Notes: generated by a model not told the origin, from the letters alone. A stretch of 36,689 nt of DNA from an uncultured Clostridia bacterium (GCA_934636105.1 CAKTZR010000024.1:1-36689); one strand, 5' to 3'. Positions 1-8,363 are shown, counted from the stretch's first letter. Numbers and translations are program-made.

Positions 1-52
1 CGTTTCCGGTTTTTGCCAACTCCCAAACTTCATTTTTTCTTGCTCACGCAAG

Positions 53-75
53 AAAAAACACGCCTGGCGGCGTGT
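53..75 (-). terminator. Rho-independent terminator of the aminopeptidase/desulfurase/TtcA operon
   Basis: Read on the minus strand, ACACGCC-GCCA-GGCGTGT forms a perfect 7-bp stem with a 4-nt loop, followed directly by a run of T. It lies about 20 bp past the stop codon of the last gene of the minus-strand operon. A second small hairpin (TTCTTGC/GCAAGAA) follows it at about 38-54. Confidence 0.85.
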
Positions 76-95
76 TCAAGGGGGCTCGATTGTCT

Positions 96-941
96 TTACT
101 TCTTGTCGTAGTTTTCCAGGAAACTGTGTTCTTCCCCTTTGGTTTTCCACCCCGGCATGGTATCCAGGCAGACGGCATGAATGCTGTTGAAGATGCTCTT
201 TTCAATATCCGGATTGTCCTTCTTGAGCCGTTTGAGCAGCTGCTTGACCTCCTGCCGCTTCGAACCGCCGCCCCCGTTGTCGCACATCGTGCAATTCTCG
301 GTAAATCGGCAGGCACACTGAATAAACTCCAGCTCGTGCGCATTCTTCCAGCGGATGATATCGTCCTCATGAATGCAATACATCGGGCGGATCAGCTCCA
401 TCCCCTCAAAGTTGCTGCTGTGCAGCTTGGGCAGCATCGCCTGAAGCTGCGCGCCATAGAACATCGCCATCACCGTGGTTTCAATCACATCGTTAAAATG
501 ATGGCCCAGCGCAATCTTGTTGCAGCCCAGCTCCTTGGCCTTGCTGTATAGATAGCCCCGGCGCATGCGCGCGCAGAGGTAGCAGGGGTTGTGTTCGCTG
601 TTGTTGGCCACGTCGAAAACGTCCGTCTCGAAAATCGTAATCGGCACGTTCAGCAGCGCGGCGTTCTGCTCGATCTTGCGGCGGTTGATTTCATTATAAC
701 CGGGATCCATCACCAGAAAAACCGTCTCAAAATGCACCTTGCTGTGGCGCTGCAATTCCTGCATGAGCTTGGCCATCAGCATGGAATCCTTGCCGCCGGA
801 GATGCACACAGCGATCTTGTCGCCCTCCTGAATCAGTTCATAGCGCTTCACGGCCAGGATAAACGGCTTCCACAGTTCCTTGCGATAGGTGGTCAGAATG
901 CTGCGTTCCACCCGCTGATAGAATTCAAATTCACGTTTCAC
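96..941 (-). CDS. TtcA-like PP-loop ATPase, probable tRNA thiolation enzyme
   Basis: A 281-residue ATP-pyrophosphatase of the TtcA/TtuA family. These enzymes adenylate a tRNA base and replace oxygen with sulfur, usually through an Fe-S cluster. Visible marks are the PP-loop SGGKDS at residues 48-53, the GHHFND motif near 146-151, and the family CxxC at Cys120/Cys123. A second Cys cluster (Cys209, 211, 217, 220) is followed by a Gly run. The start overlaps the upstream cysteine desulfurase stop by 4 nt (ATGA), so the sulfur donor and user are probably translationally coupled. The exact tRNA target (2-thiocytidine 32 or another base) cannot be read from sequence, so no symbol is given. Last gene of a three-gene operon. 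Confidence 0.85.
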   Translation of the reverse strand: MKREFEFYQRVERSILTTYRKELWKPFILAVKRYELIQEGDKIAVCISGGKDSMLMAKLMQELQRHSKVHFETVFLVMDPGYNEINRRKIEQNAALLNVPITIFETDVFDVANNSEHNPCYLCARMRRGYLYSKAKELGCNKIALGHHFNDVIETTVMAMFYGAQLQAMLPKLHSSNFEGMELIRPMYCIHEDDIIRWKNAHELEFIQCACRFTENCTMCDNGGGGSKRQEVKQLLKRLKKDNPDIEKSIFNSIHAVCLDTMPGWKTKGEEHSFLENYDKK

Positions 942-2059
942 TTTGTCATTTCCTCATAGCATATTTTGAAGATATCCAGAAATTCCGATATTTCCTCGTC
1001 CGTCGTCAGATGGCTCAGGCTGATTCGAATGGAGTTCATCGCCCGCGCGCGGTTTCGGCTGACAGCAAACACCGCGCGTGACGGCGTACCCTCCACCGAA
1101 CAGGCGGATTTCACCGACACGCAGACCCCGCGCGCATCCAGCGCCGCCGCCATAGCCGCACCGCGCACGCCCTCGACGCTCAAATTCAGGATGTGCGGAA
1201 TCGCATGTTCCGGGCTGTTGACGGCCACTTTGGGATAGGCGGTCAGTGCCGCGCGGATCCGCTTATTGAGTGCCTTGACGCGTTCATAGCGCGCAGGCTG
1301 CTCCTTCAGCGCGATTTCCAGCGCCGTTTCCGTCGCCGCAGCCAGCCCGACGGGCGGCGTTCCGCTTCGATAGAGCGACGCGCTCACGCCGCCGTGAATC
1401 AGCGGCTCCATCCCCACGTCCTCCCGGCGCAGCAGCAGACCCGCGCCGTTTAAACCGTAGAACTTGTGCGCAGCCAGACTCATCGTGTCCGCATCTTCAA
1501 ATGCAATCGGAATCTTGCCGACCGCCTGCGTCGCGTCCACGTGCAGCCTGCAATGCGGATAGCCCTCCAGCATCCGGGCGATCTCCTTCACCGGCTGCAC
1601 AACGCCCAGCTCGCTGTCCACCGCACTGATCGTCACCAACACCGTATCTTTGCGGAGCAGTTCGGCCAGCTCATCCAAATCGACGCGTCCCTGTCGATCG
1701 ATGGATACCACATCGATCTGCGCGCCCTGCTCCTGCATCGCCGTCAGGCAGCCGCTCACCGACGCATGTTCCAGCGGCGTGGTGATGATGTGCCGCCCGA
1801 CGTGGCGGCTTGCGCGCAGAATGCCCTTGATGGCCGTGTTGTTCGACTCGCTCGCGCCGGAGGTTTGAATGATCTCCGTCTCCTTTGCGCCGAGCATCTG
1901 CGCCATGTGTCCAAGGCTCGCATGCAGAATTTCCGCCGCCTGCCGCCCGGCCGCATGTTTGCTGTTCGCGTTGCCAATGCAGCGCCGTTCCGTTTCGCAA
2001 AACCGCGCCAGCACCCGCTCGTCCGCCGGGGTGTTCGCCGTATAATCCAGATAAATCAT
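938..2059 (-). CDS. cysteine desulfurase (class V aminotransferase, NifS/IscS type)
   Basis: A 373-residue PLP enzyme that removes sulfur from L-cysteine as an enzyme persulfide for Fe-S clusters or tRNA thiolation. PLP-site features are visible: SGASESNN (67-74), the PLP-contacting Asp175 in HVDATQA, and the Schiff-base Lys199 preceded by His198 in AAHKFYG. The catalytic Cys is Cys320 in SVKSACS. It overlaps both neighbours by 4 nt (ATGA at 2056-2059 and 938-941), indicating tight co-translation. The direct link to a TtcA-like protein suggests a dedicated sulfur donor, as known for YrvO-MnmA and NifZ-ThiI in Bacillus; that role is inference. Confidence 0.9.
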   Translation of the reverse strand: MIYLDYTANTPADERVLARFCETERRCIGNANSKHAAGRQAAEILHASLGHMAQMLGAKETEIIQTSGASESNNTAIKGILRASRHVGRHIITTPLEHASVSGCLTAMQEQGAQIDVVSIDRQGRVDLDELAELLRKDTVLVTISAVDSELGVVQPVKEIARMLEGYPHCRLHVDATQAVGKIPIAFEDADTMSLAAHKFYGLNGAGLLLRREDVGMEPLIHGGVSASLYRSGTPPVGLAAATETALEIALKEQPARYERVKALNKRIRAALTAYPKVAVNSPEHAIPHILNLSVEGVRGAAMAAALDARGVCVSVKSACSVEGTPSRAVFAVSRNRARAMNSIRISLSHLTTDEEISEFLDIFKICYEEMTK

Positions 2060-3291
2060 AGCGCAAACCGCCCGTTTTCAAAGATAACCACTTCGCGCCC
2101 GTCCTTCGTCGTGCCGATGATGGACAAATCCGCCGTGCCGACCATGAAATCCACATGCGTATTGCTCACGACATTGATCCCGCGCCGGATCAGTTCTTCT
2201 TCCGAAAGGTTGTCGCCGTTCGGCACGCACGCCGGATAGGCCTGCCCAAAGGCGAAGTGGCACGCCGCGTTCTCGTCAAACAGGGTATTATAGAAAAGAA
2301 GTCCGCTCTGCGCAATCGGCGAATCGACCGGAACAAGCGCAATTTCGCCCAGATAGTGCGCGCCCTCATCCGTCTCGATGGCCTGCTGCAGCACATCTTC
2401 GTTCGTATCCGCGTGAATACCGACGATGCGTCCGTGTTCCAGCGTCAGCCGAATCCCTTCGATGACGTTGCCGTTCAGCGCCAGCGGCTTGGAAGCGACC
2501 AACACGCCGTCCACCGCGTCCCGCTTCGGCGCAGAAAAAACCTCCTCGGTCGGCATGTTCGCCACAAAGCGCACACCGCTCTTAGCCGAGTCCGCGCCCG
2601 CCAGCCAGACGTGCTCCTCCGGCAGACCGACGACCACATCCGTCCCCAGCGCATTTTGGTATCGCACCCGCTTCAGCTGCAAGGCGTTGAGCTTGCCCGC
2701 CATCTCGTCCAGATATGCACAGTGCGCGCGCCACGCTTCCACCGCGTCGCCGCCCTCCGTCACGCGGACGGTTTTGAAAATCGCATCCCAGAGCTTTTCC
2801 ATCGCGGCATCGTCCGCATCGTTCGGAAAAACCTTCTTCGCCCAGCTTAAAACCGGCACGCTGACCACGCACCACGGGAAGCCGTTCGCCATCATCGTGC
2901 GATAGAATTCCTTTTGGTCGCGGCCCATCGCTTCCTCCCAGCGGCGAAGCCTGTCCGTGGAAACGCCGCGCAGGTTCTCCGGGTTGCTCGCCGAAACCGA
3001 GATAAAGCCCGCGCCTTCCCGGCCCAGCTGCACGTTCTTTTCCACGTCCCACGGATAGACTGCGTCGAATACGCTGTCGTCGGCGTGCAGCCAGTGTTCC
3101 CGGCTGCAAACGTCGTCACGCCACTCCATCACAACGTCCTTCGCGCCCAGCTCAAAGCAGGCCGCACAGAGCGCCCGCCCGAAGTCCGCGCAGTCCACCG
3201 GGCAGCGCACCACGACCGTCTGCCCCTTCTGCACGTTGATGCCGACCCCGGCCACCAAACGGGCATATTGCTTCAGCAAATCCTTTTTCAT
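2056..3291 (-). CDS. M29-family metallo-aminopeptidase (AmpS/PepS-like)
   Basis: A 411-residue cytosolic aminopeptidase of family M29, releasing N-terminal residues from peptides with a two-metal site. Family marks include NMPTEEVFSAPKRD (first Glu ligands), ETDEGAHYLGEIALVP, ENAACHFAFG (His ligand) and NTHVDFMVG (His/Asp ligands). The length is normal for the family. The start is preceded by GGGAG about 10 nt upstream. It is the first gene of the operon with the desulfurase and TtcA-like genes; the functional link to tRNA thiolation is unclear and may only be co-transcription. No convincing promoter was seen in the short upstream stretch before the intergenic repeat. Confidence 0.9.
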   Translation of the reverse strand: MKKDLLKQYARLVAGVGINVQKGQTVVVRCPVDCADFGRALCAACFELGAKDVVMEWRDDVCSREHWLHADDSVFDAVYPWDVEKNVQLGREGAGFISVSASNPENLRGVSTDRLRRWEEAMGRDQKEFYRTMMANGFPWCVVSVPVLSWAKKVFPNDADDAAMEKLWDAIFKTVRVTEGGDAVEAWRAHCAYLDEMAGKLNALQLKRVRYQNALGTDVVVGLPEEHVWLAGADSAKSGVRFVANMPTEEVFSAPKRDAVDGVLVASKPLALNGNVIEGIRLTLEHGRIVGIHADTNEDVLQQAIETDEGAHYLGEIALVPVDSPIAQSGLLFYNTLFDENAACHFAFGQAYPACVPNGDNLSEEELIRRGINVVSNTHVDFMVGTADLSIIGTTKDGREVVIFENGRFAL

Positions 3292-3346
3292 CTATTTATT
3301 TTCTCCCAATCCATACCAATTCTCATTCACCTTAATTTCGCCCCTT

Positions 3347-3526
3347 AACTCCTTCCGTCACGACTTCGTCGTGCCACCTCCCTCAAAGAGGGAGGCTTCA
3401 TTCTCTCGCTGCCGCAGCTTATACCAAAAGGCTCCCACCTTGAGAGCGTGAAGCCTGCCGCCCGCTGTGCGGGAATCAGGCAGGCGGAACGCCGAAGGTC
3501 TGTCAGCGAAGCTGACTGAAGGAGTT
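3347..3526. repeat. MITE-like structured intergenic repeat
   Basis: A non-coding element of about 180 bp bounded by inverted ends AACTCCTTC (3347-3355) and GAAGGAGTT (3518-3526). Inside are perfect hairpins: CACGAC-TTC-GTCGTG (3359-3373) and CCTCCCTC-AAA-GAGGGAGG (3377-3395). The left end (3347-3375) recurs inverted at 28276-28304 with one mismatch in 29 bases. Palindromic intergenic repeats of this general look are common in clostridial genomes. It fills most of the gap between the aminopeptidase and mnmG. Confidence 0.75.
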
Positions 3527-3580
3527 TCTAAAATTGTACACAGTTTTCCTTAAAATATCAAGCGCCCGCGCAATTTTGTG

Positions 3581-3609
3581 TTTTCCGCCCTTCCCGATTG
3601 TGTTATAAT
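3581..3609 (+). promoter_or_regulatory. extended -10 promoter of mnmG
   Basis: TGTTATAAT (TATAAT at 3604-3609 with TG one base upstream) is preceded at 17 bp by a weak TTTTCC. The predicted transcript starts about 35 nt before the mnmG start codon. The site lies just downstream of the intergenic repeat. Confidence 0.65.
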
Positions 3610-3649
3610 GGCGGAAGTTTCAGGATTTTTCCCGGAGGTTTCATGATTT

Positions 3650-5515
3650 ATGGATCGTTTTGATATTGCCGTCATCGGCGCGGGGCACGCGGGCTGCGAA
3701 GCGGCGCTGGCCTGCGCAAGGATGGGGCTGGATACCCTGCTGCTCACCCTCAATCTGGATTCCATCGCCCTCATGCCCTGCAACCCCGCCATCGGCGGCA
3801 CGGGCAAAGGCCACCTTGTGCGCGAAATCGACGCGCTCGGCGGCGAAATGGGCCGCGCCATCGATGATACGTTTATCCAGTCGCGCATGCTCAACACCGG
3901 CAAAGGTCCCGCCGTGCATTCCCTCCGCGCGCAGGCGGATAAACGCGCCTATCAGCAGCGGATGAAGCGCGCGCTCTTTGCCGAACCGCATCTGACCGTC
4001 CGTCAGGGCGAATGCGGCAAATTTCTGACCGAAAACGGCGCAGTCTGCGGCCTTGAAACCACCACGGGCGCATCCATCGCCTGCCGCGCGGTCGTCGTCT
4101 GTTCCGGCGTATATATGGACAGCCGCATCATCATCGGCGAATGCAGCTGGATGGGCGGCCCGCAGGGGCTGCTCTCCTCGTCCCATCTGGCGGGCGCCCT
4201 GCGCGAACTGGGCATTTCGCTTCGCCGCTTCAAAACCGGCACGCCGCCCCGCGTGGAAGAAGCCTCCATCGATTTTGACGAAATGGAACCCCAGCCCGGC
4301 GACGAAACCATCACGCCATTCTCCTTCCTGACCGACGGCATGCTCCAAAACCGCGCCCAGTGTTACCTGACCTATACCAACGAGGAAACCCACCGCATCA
4401 TCCGCGAAAACATCCACCGCGCCCCCATGTATGCCGGCACGATTCACGGCACGGGCGCGCGCTACTGCCCCTCCATCGAAGACAAGATCATGCGCTTTGC
4501 GGATAAGGACCGCCACCAGCTCTTTCTGGAGCCGGAGGGGCTGGATACCGTCGAATGGTACGTGCAGGGGCTTTCCACCTCCATGCCGGAGGATGTGCAG
4601 CTCGCCATGCTGCATACCATTCCCGGCCTGCGCCACGCGCGCGTGCTTCGTCTCGCGTATGCCATCGAATACGAGTGCATCGATCCCCTCCAGCTTCGCG
4701 CGGATTTGTCCCTCCGCGCCGTGCCGGGCATGTATTTTGCCGGGCAGATCAACGGCACCAGCGGCTATGAGGAGGCCGCCGCGCAGGGCATTCTCGCGGG
4801 CGTCAACGCCGCGCGCTTTGTGCAGGGCCAGCCGTCCGTCATTTTGGGGCGCGACCAGGCGTATATCGGCGTGCTTGTGGACGACCTGACGACCAAGGGC
4901 ACGAACGAGCCTTACCGCATGATGACCAGCCGCTGCGAATACCGCCTGCTTCTGCGGCAGGATAACGCCGACCTCCGTCTGACCGAAATCGGCCATGAAA
5001 TCGGTCTGGCCAGCGGCGAGCGCCTTGCGCGCATGCAGCAAAAGCGCGCGCTGACCGAAGAAACCCTCGCGCGCCTGCAAAAAACGTGGCTGCCTAAGTC
5101 CGACGCGCTGGATCATTGGCTGCTGGCTCACGGTCAGCAGGCCGCAGCCGGGAGCATCTGCGCAGCCGATCTGCTCCGCCGCCCCGGTCTGTGCTATGAG
5201 GATTTAGCCGAAATCGACCCGCATTATGTTCAGCTCCCCTTCGCCGTCAGCGAGCAGGTGAACATCTCCCTGCGCTACGCGGGCTATATCGAAAAGGAAC
5301 ATCGGCAGGTCGAAGCCTTCCGGCAGGCGGAAGACAAGCTGCTCCCGCAGGGCTTTGATTATATGACGCTCGACGGCCTGCGCATCGAAGCGCGGCAGAA
5401 GCTCACCGCCCATCAGCCGCGCTCTCTCGGCGAAGCCAGCCGCATTTCCGGCGTGTCGCCGGGCGATGTCACCGTGCTGATGGTTTGGCTCGCGAAACAG
5501 GCGCACAACGCATAA
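3650..5515 (+). CDS. mnmG: tRNA uridine-5-carboxymethylaminomethyl synthase MnmG (GidA)
   Basis: A 621-residue FAD enzyme that, with MnmE, installs the (carboxymethyl)aminomethyl group at U34 of tRNAs. The FAD-binding GAGHAGCE lies at residues 10-17, the signature GPAVHSLRAQADKRAY near 84-99, ARYCPSIEDKIMRF in the middle, NGTSGYEEAAAQGILAGVNAA in the FAD domain, and the C-terminal MnmE-contact region ends SGVSPGDVTVLMVW. GGAGG at 3634-3638 supports this ATG; an earlier ATG at 3643 is out of frame and stops after six codons. Its partner mnmE lies about 24 kb away on the other strand rather than adjacent, as it is near the origin in many Firmicutes. Confidence 0.97.
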   Translation: MDRFDIAVIGAGHAGCEAALACARMGLDTLLLTLNLDSIALMPCNPAIGGTGKGHLVREIDALGGEMGRAIDDTFIQSRMLNTGKGPAVHSLRAQADKRAYQQRMKRALFAEPHLTVRQGECGKFLTENGAVCGLETTTGASIACRAVVVCSGVYMDSRIIIGECSWMGGPQGLLSSSHLAGALRELGISLRRFKTGTPPRVEEASIDFDEMEPQPGDETITPFSFLTDGMLQNRAQCYLTYTNEETHRIIRENIHRAPMYAGTIHGTGARYCPSIEDKIMRFADKDRHQLFLEPEGLDTVEWYVQGLSTSMPEDVQLAMLHTIPGLRHARVLRLAYAIEYECIDPLQLRADLSLRAVPGMYFAGQINGTSGYEEAAAQGILAGVNAARFVQGQPSVILGRDQAYIGVLVDDLTTKGTNEPYRMMTSRCEYRLLLRQDNADLRLTEIGHEIGLASGERLARMQQKRALTEETLARLQKTWLPKSDALDHWLLAHGQQAAAGSICAADLLRRPGLCYEDLAEIDPHYVQLPFAVSEQVNISLRYAGYIEKEHRQVEAFRQAEDKLLPQGFDYMTLDGLRIEARQKLTAHQPRSLGEASRISGVSPGDVTVLMVWLAKQAHNA

Positions 5516-5527
5516 ACGAAACACGCA

Positions 5528-5556
5528 AACGGCCTCACATCGGTGTGGCCGTTTTT
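5528..5556 (+). terminator. Rho-independent terminator of mnmG
   Basis: AACGGCC (5528-5534) pairs with GGCCGTT (5547-5553) across a 12-nt interval that can add further pairs (CAC/GTG), and a T run follows. It lies 13 bp past the mnmG stop. Confidence 0.85.
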
Positions 5557-5574
5557 CTCTGCCAAATATCCCTA

Positions 5575-5603
5575 TTGACAAACTAGGTAAGTACGTATAT
5601 CAT
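5575..5603 (+). promoter_or_regulatory. sigma-A promoter of tcdA
   Basis: A perfect -35 TTGACA (5575-5580), a 17-bp spacer and -10 TATCAT (5598-5603). The short leader carries AAGGAG at 5628-5633 before the ATG at 5642. The following lipoprotein and SafE genes may also be read from it. Confidence 0.82.
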
Positions 5604-5641
5604 ACATTCGAATATCCATTTCTTTTCAAGGAGCATCATCG

Positions 5642-6409
5642 ATGGATCAATTTTCCAGAACGGAACTCGTGCTCGGCACGGCCGCCGTGGCGCATCTGAA
5701 AACCTGCCGCGTGGCGATTTTCGGCGTCGGCGGCGTCGGCGGATACGCGGCGGAGGCGCTTGTGCGCAGCGGCGTCGGGGCCATCGACCTTTACGACGAT
5801 GACCGCGTCTGCCTGACCAACCTTAACCGTCAGCTCATCGCCACGCGCAAAACCGTCGGCCAATATAAGGTGGACGCGATGGAGCAGCGCCTGCACGACA
5901 TCAACCCGAACGTCGTCATTCGCACCTATAAAATGTTCTATATGCCGGATACCGCCGACGAGGTGGATTTGACACAGTATGATTACGTCGTGGACGCGGT
6001 CGATACCGTCACCGCCAAGCTCGAACTGGTCTGCCGCGCCAAGCGCGCGGGCGTCCGCATCATCAGTGCGATGGGCGCGGGCAACAAGCTCGATCCCTCC
6101 CGCCTCCGCGTGGCCTACATCGAAAAGACGAGCGTCTGCCCGCTCGCGCGCGTCATGCGCACCGAGCTTCGCAAGCGCAGAATCCGCAAGCTCAAGGTCG
6201 TCTTTTCCGATGAGCAGCCCATCAAGCCCGACGATGATCCCGCGCTCAGCTGCCGCAACCACTGCATCTGCCCGCCCGGCACGGTGCGCAAGTGTACGGC
6301 CCGGCGCGATATTCCCGGCAGCACGGCTTTCGTGCCGCCCGCAATGGGCATCATGATCGCGTCGGAAATCGTCCGCGATCTGATTGCCGCCGCTCCCCAT
6401 CAGGCCTGA
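5642..6409 (+). CDS. tcdA: tRNA threonylcarbamoyladenosine dehydratase (ThiF/E1-like)
   Basis: A 255-residue E1-like enzyme that cyclises t6A37 of tRNAs to ct6A using ATP. The Rossmann nucleotide site is FGVGGVGGYAAEAL (about 27-40), with the adenylation-site NLNRQ near 61-65, and DAVDT follows. The C-terminal part has the TcdA Cys-rich stretch SCRNHCICPPGTVRKC and ends with the typical GSTAFVPPAMGIMIASEIVRD-type block. The length matches TcdA/CsdL and lacks the extra domains of MoeB or ThiF. AAGGAG lies 8 nt before the ATG. With mnmG, ttcA-like, alaX and mnmE it is one of several tRNA quality genes in this window. Confidence 0.92.
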   Translation: MDQFSRTELVLGTAAVAHLKTCRVAIFGVGGVGGYAAEALVRSGVGAIDLYDDDRVCLTNLNRQLIATRKTVGQYKVDAMEQRLHDINPNVVIRTYKMFYMPDTADEVDLTQYDYVVDAVDTVTAKLELVCRAKRAGVRIISAMGAGNKLDPSRLRVAYIEKTSVCPLARVMRTELRKRRIRKLKVVFSDEQPIKPDDDPALSCRNHCICPPGTVRKCTARRDIPGSTAFVPPAMGIMIASEIVRDLIAAAPHQA

Positions 6410-6456
6410 CATCTGAATCCTTTGTTTTCAATCGACCCTGTTTCTCGGAGATTATC

Positions 6457-6912
6457 ATGAAAAAGCTTTTTCCGCTTCTTCTCGCGTCGCTCCTGCTGCT
6501 CAGCGGATGCGCGCAGAAAGAAGAATCTTCCCCCAAAGCCGACACATCCGGCGACATGACCATCGCGCTGGATGCCCTCGGCGAAACGCCGAGTTTTATC
6601 GACGGCAGCATCGACGGCCAGCCGATGCAGGTCATCGCCGTCCGCGACTTGGATGGCACGGTTCGTCTCTCGTATAATACCTGTCAGGTGTGTCAGGGCT
6701 CGCCGTGGGCGTATTTCGAGCTGCAAAACGGCCAGCTCGTCTGCCAGAACTGCGGCAACGCCTTTTCCACCTCCGCCATCGGCAAGGCCGGTTACGGCTG
6801 CATGCCGCTGATGGTATCCGACTATACGCTGACGGAAACGAGCGTCGTCATCCCGCACGACACGCTCGCGCAGGTCAAAGACGCGTTTGAAAACTGGAAG
6901 GTGTTCCCGTGA
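6457..6912 (+). CDS. DUF2318-type lipoprotein with two CxxC motifs
   Basis: A 151-residue exported lipoprotein. MKKLFPLLLASLLLLSGC is a clear lipoprotein signal peptide with lipobox LSGC and lipidated Cys18. The mature domain holds TCQVCQGSPWAYFE and VCQNCGNAFS, i.e. paired CxxC motifs, and a later GYGCMPLM Cys. This matches the DUF2318 (FtrD-like, Fe-S or metal-binding) family. The frame is open further upstream, but the lipoprotein signal and CGGAG at 6446-6450 fix the start at 6457. The stop overlaps the next gene's GTG by 4 nt, so it is co-translated with the HMA-SafE-cupredoxin protein. Metal handling outside the membrane is likely; the metal (copper or iron) is inferred. Confidence 0.8.
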   Translation: MKKLFPLLLASLLLLSGCAQKEESSPKADTSGDMTIALDALGETPSFIDGSIDGQPMQVIAVRDLDGTVRLSYNTCQVCQGSPWAYFELQNGQLVCQNCGNAFSTSAIGKAGYGCMPLMVSDYTLTETSVVIPHDTLAQVKDAFENWKVFP

Positions 6913-8174
6913 CCCGGCCGATGACCTGGCGCGTGGAGGGCATGTTCTGCCCGCATTGCGAACAGACAATTCTGGGCGCGGTTTCCGCGCTGCCCGGCCT
7001 GTCGAATGTGCAGGTCAGCTATCGCGCTTCAACCCTCTCCGCCGATTGGGATCGCGCACAGCTCTCTGAAAAGCAGCTTGCGGACGTGCTGGCGGATCAC
7101 GGCTATACCCTCAAGGCCCCGCGCACACCCCTTCGGGATGCGTTCGGCTTTTTGGGCGGCGTCGCCGCGCTGGCGCTGCTGTTTCTCGCGGTGGATCGTT
7201 CCCCGCTCGGCACATGGATCGCCGCGTTTCCGACCGCCAAAGCGGGCATGAGTCTCGGCGCGCTGTTTCTCGTCGGCCTGATGACCTCGCTGCACTGCGT
7301 CGCCATGTGCGGCGGCATCAACATCGCCAGCACCGGGCGCACCCGCCAAAGCGCCGTTTGGTATAATCTGGGGCGCGTCGTCTCCTACACGCTCATCGGC
7401 GGCCTTGTCGGCGCGCTGGGCAGCGCGTTCAGCCTGTCCACCGCCGTGCAGGCCGGGATTCAGCTTTTCGCCGCCGCTTTCATGCTGCTGATGGCGCTGA
7501 ATCTGCTGGGCTGCTTCCGCTTCCTGCCGACGTTCCGCCTGCCGAAAAAGCTGAATAACCTGTTTCGCAGCCGTTCGGCTTTCGTCATCGGTCTGGCCAA
7601 CGGCTTGATGCCCTGCGGCCCGCTTCAGGCCATGCAGCTTTTCGCCCTTTCCACCGGAAGCTGGTATATGGGCGCGCTCTCCATGCTCTGTTTCAGTCTC
7701 GGCACGGTGCCGCTCATGCTGGGTATCGGGCTGGTCAGCGGGAAGCTGAACCGCCGCTTTGCCGGGCCGATGCGCATCGCTTCCGCCGCGCTGATCGCCG
7801 TCATGGGCATGAGCATGCTGCAAAACGCGCTGGCGCTCTCCGGCCTGTCCGCGCCCGCCGCCGTCCAGCCCGAAGTCCGGGAGGACGGCACGGCCTATCT
7901 CGCCGACGGCGTTCAGCTCGTACATACCACGCTGGATTATCGCAGCTATGCCCCCATCACCGTAAAAGCCGGCATTCCCGTCCGCTGGACGATCACCGCG
8001 GACAGTTCTGTTTTAAACGGCTGCAACGAAGCGCTTGTCATTCCCGAATACGGCATTCAAAAAGGGCTCGCGCCGGGCGACAACATCATCGAATTTACGC
8101 CGACCGAAGCCGGCGCCTTCCCCTATTCCTGCTGGATGGGCATGATCCGCTCCTCCATCACCGTCGAGCCGTAA
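6909..8174 (+). CDS. HMA-SafE/TauE-cupredoxin fusion, probable copper-handling membrane protein
   Basis: A 421-residue three-part protein. Residues 1-70 form a heavy-metal-associated domain with MFCPHCEQ (Cys14/Cys17). Residues of about 75-320 are a six- to seven-helix SafE/COG2836 (TauE-like) membrane domain with LMTSLHCVAMCGG and GLMPCGPLQAMQ. The C-terminal ~100 residues resemble a cupredoxin with metal-ligand candidates NGCNEALVIPEYG and PYSCWMGM. The GTG start at 6909 overlaps the lipoprotein stop (GTGA) and follows GGAAGG; ATG at 6921 is the alternative and leaves all domains intact. The order fits a copper capture/transfer device at the membrane, as known for similar Firmicute fusions; direction of transport is not evident. 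Confidence 0.85.
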   Translation: MTRPMTWRVEGMFCPHCEQTILGAVSALPGLSNVQVSYRASTLSADWDRAQLSEKQLADVLADHGYTLKAPRTPLRDAFGFLGGVAALALLFLAVDRSPLGTWIAAFPTAKAGMSLGALFLVGLMTSLHCVAMCGGINIASTGRTRQSAVWYNLGRVVSYTLIGGLVGALGSAFSLSTAVQAGIQLFAAAFMLLMALNLLGCFRFLPTFRLPKKLNNLFRSRSAFVIGLANGLMPCGPLQAMQLFALSTGSWYMGALSMLCFSLGTVPLMLGIGLVSGKLNRRFAGPMRIASAALIAVMGMSMLQNALALSGLSAPAAVQPEVREDGTAYLADGVQLVHTTLDYRSYAPITVKAGIPVRWTITADSSVLNGCNEALVIPEYGIQKGLAPGDNIIEFTPTEAGAFPYSCWMGMIRSSITVEP

Positions 8175-8191
8175 ATCCAATATCCCTCGGG

Positions 8192-8218
8192 CTGTCCTTT
8201 TGGGGGCAGTTCGATTTT
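8192..8218 (+). terminator. weak terminator after the SafE-fusion gene
   Basis: CTGTCC (8192-8197) can pair with GGGCAG (8204-8209), including one G-T pair, followed after TTCGA by a short T run. The stem is short, so this is tentative. Confidence 0.35.
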
Positions 8219-8243
8219 CTATACAGCTTTTACTTCGTTAGCA

Positions 8244-8273
8244 CTGTCAAACTTTCTGATTCCATGTTATAAT
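8244..8273 (+). promoter_or_regulatory. extended -10 promoter upstream of the ketopantoate reductase-like gene
   Basis: TGTTATAAT (TATAAT at 8268-8273) with CTGTCA (8244-8249) at an 18-bp spacing. The leader is about 85 nt; no riboswitch-like fold was recognised in it. Confidence 0.65.
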
Positions 8274-8363
8274 AAGAAAAAAACAGACATGCCCAAATTG
8301 TCCTTGTTCGTTTCCGTTTATCAGGCTGTTTGGGCATCGAACGGGTGGTGAAGCTTTCACATC

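Noticed and set aside
3641..5131. Open frame antisense to mnmG
   Set aside because: mnmG is certain on the plus strand and the antisense frame has no promoter or ribosome site.
8175..8363. Riboswitch or small RNA in the 190-bp gap before the ketopantoate reductase-like gene
   Set aside because: Apart from a promoter and a weak hairpin, no conserved fold or motif was recognised.
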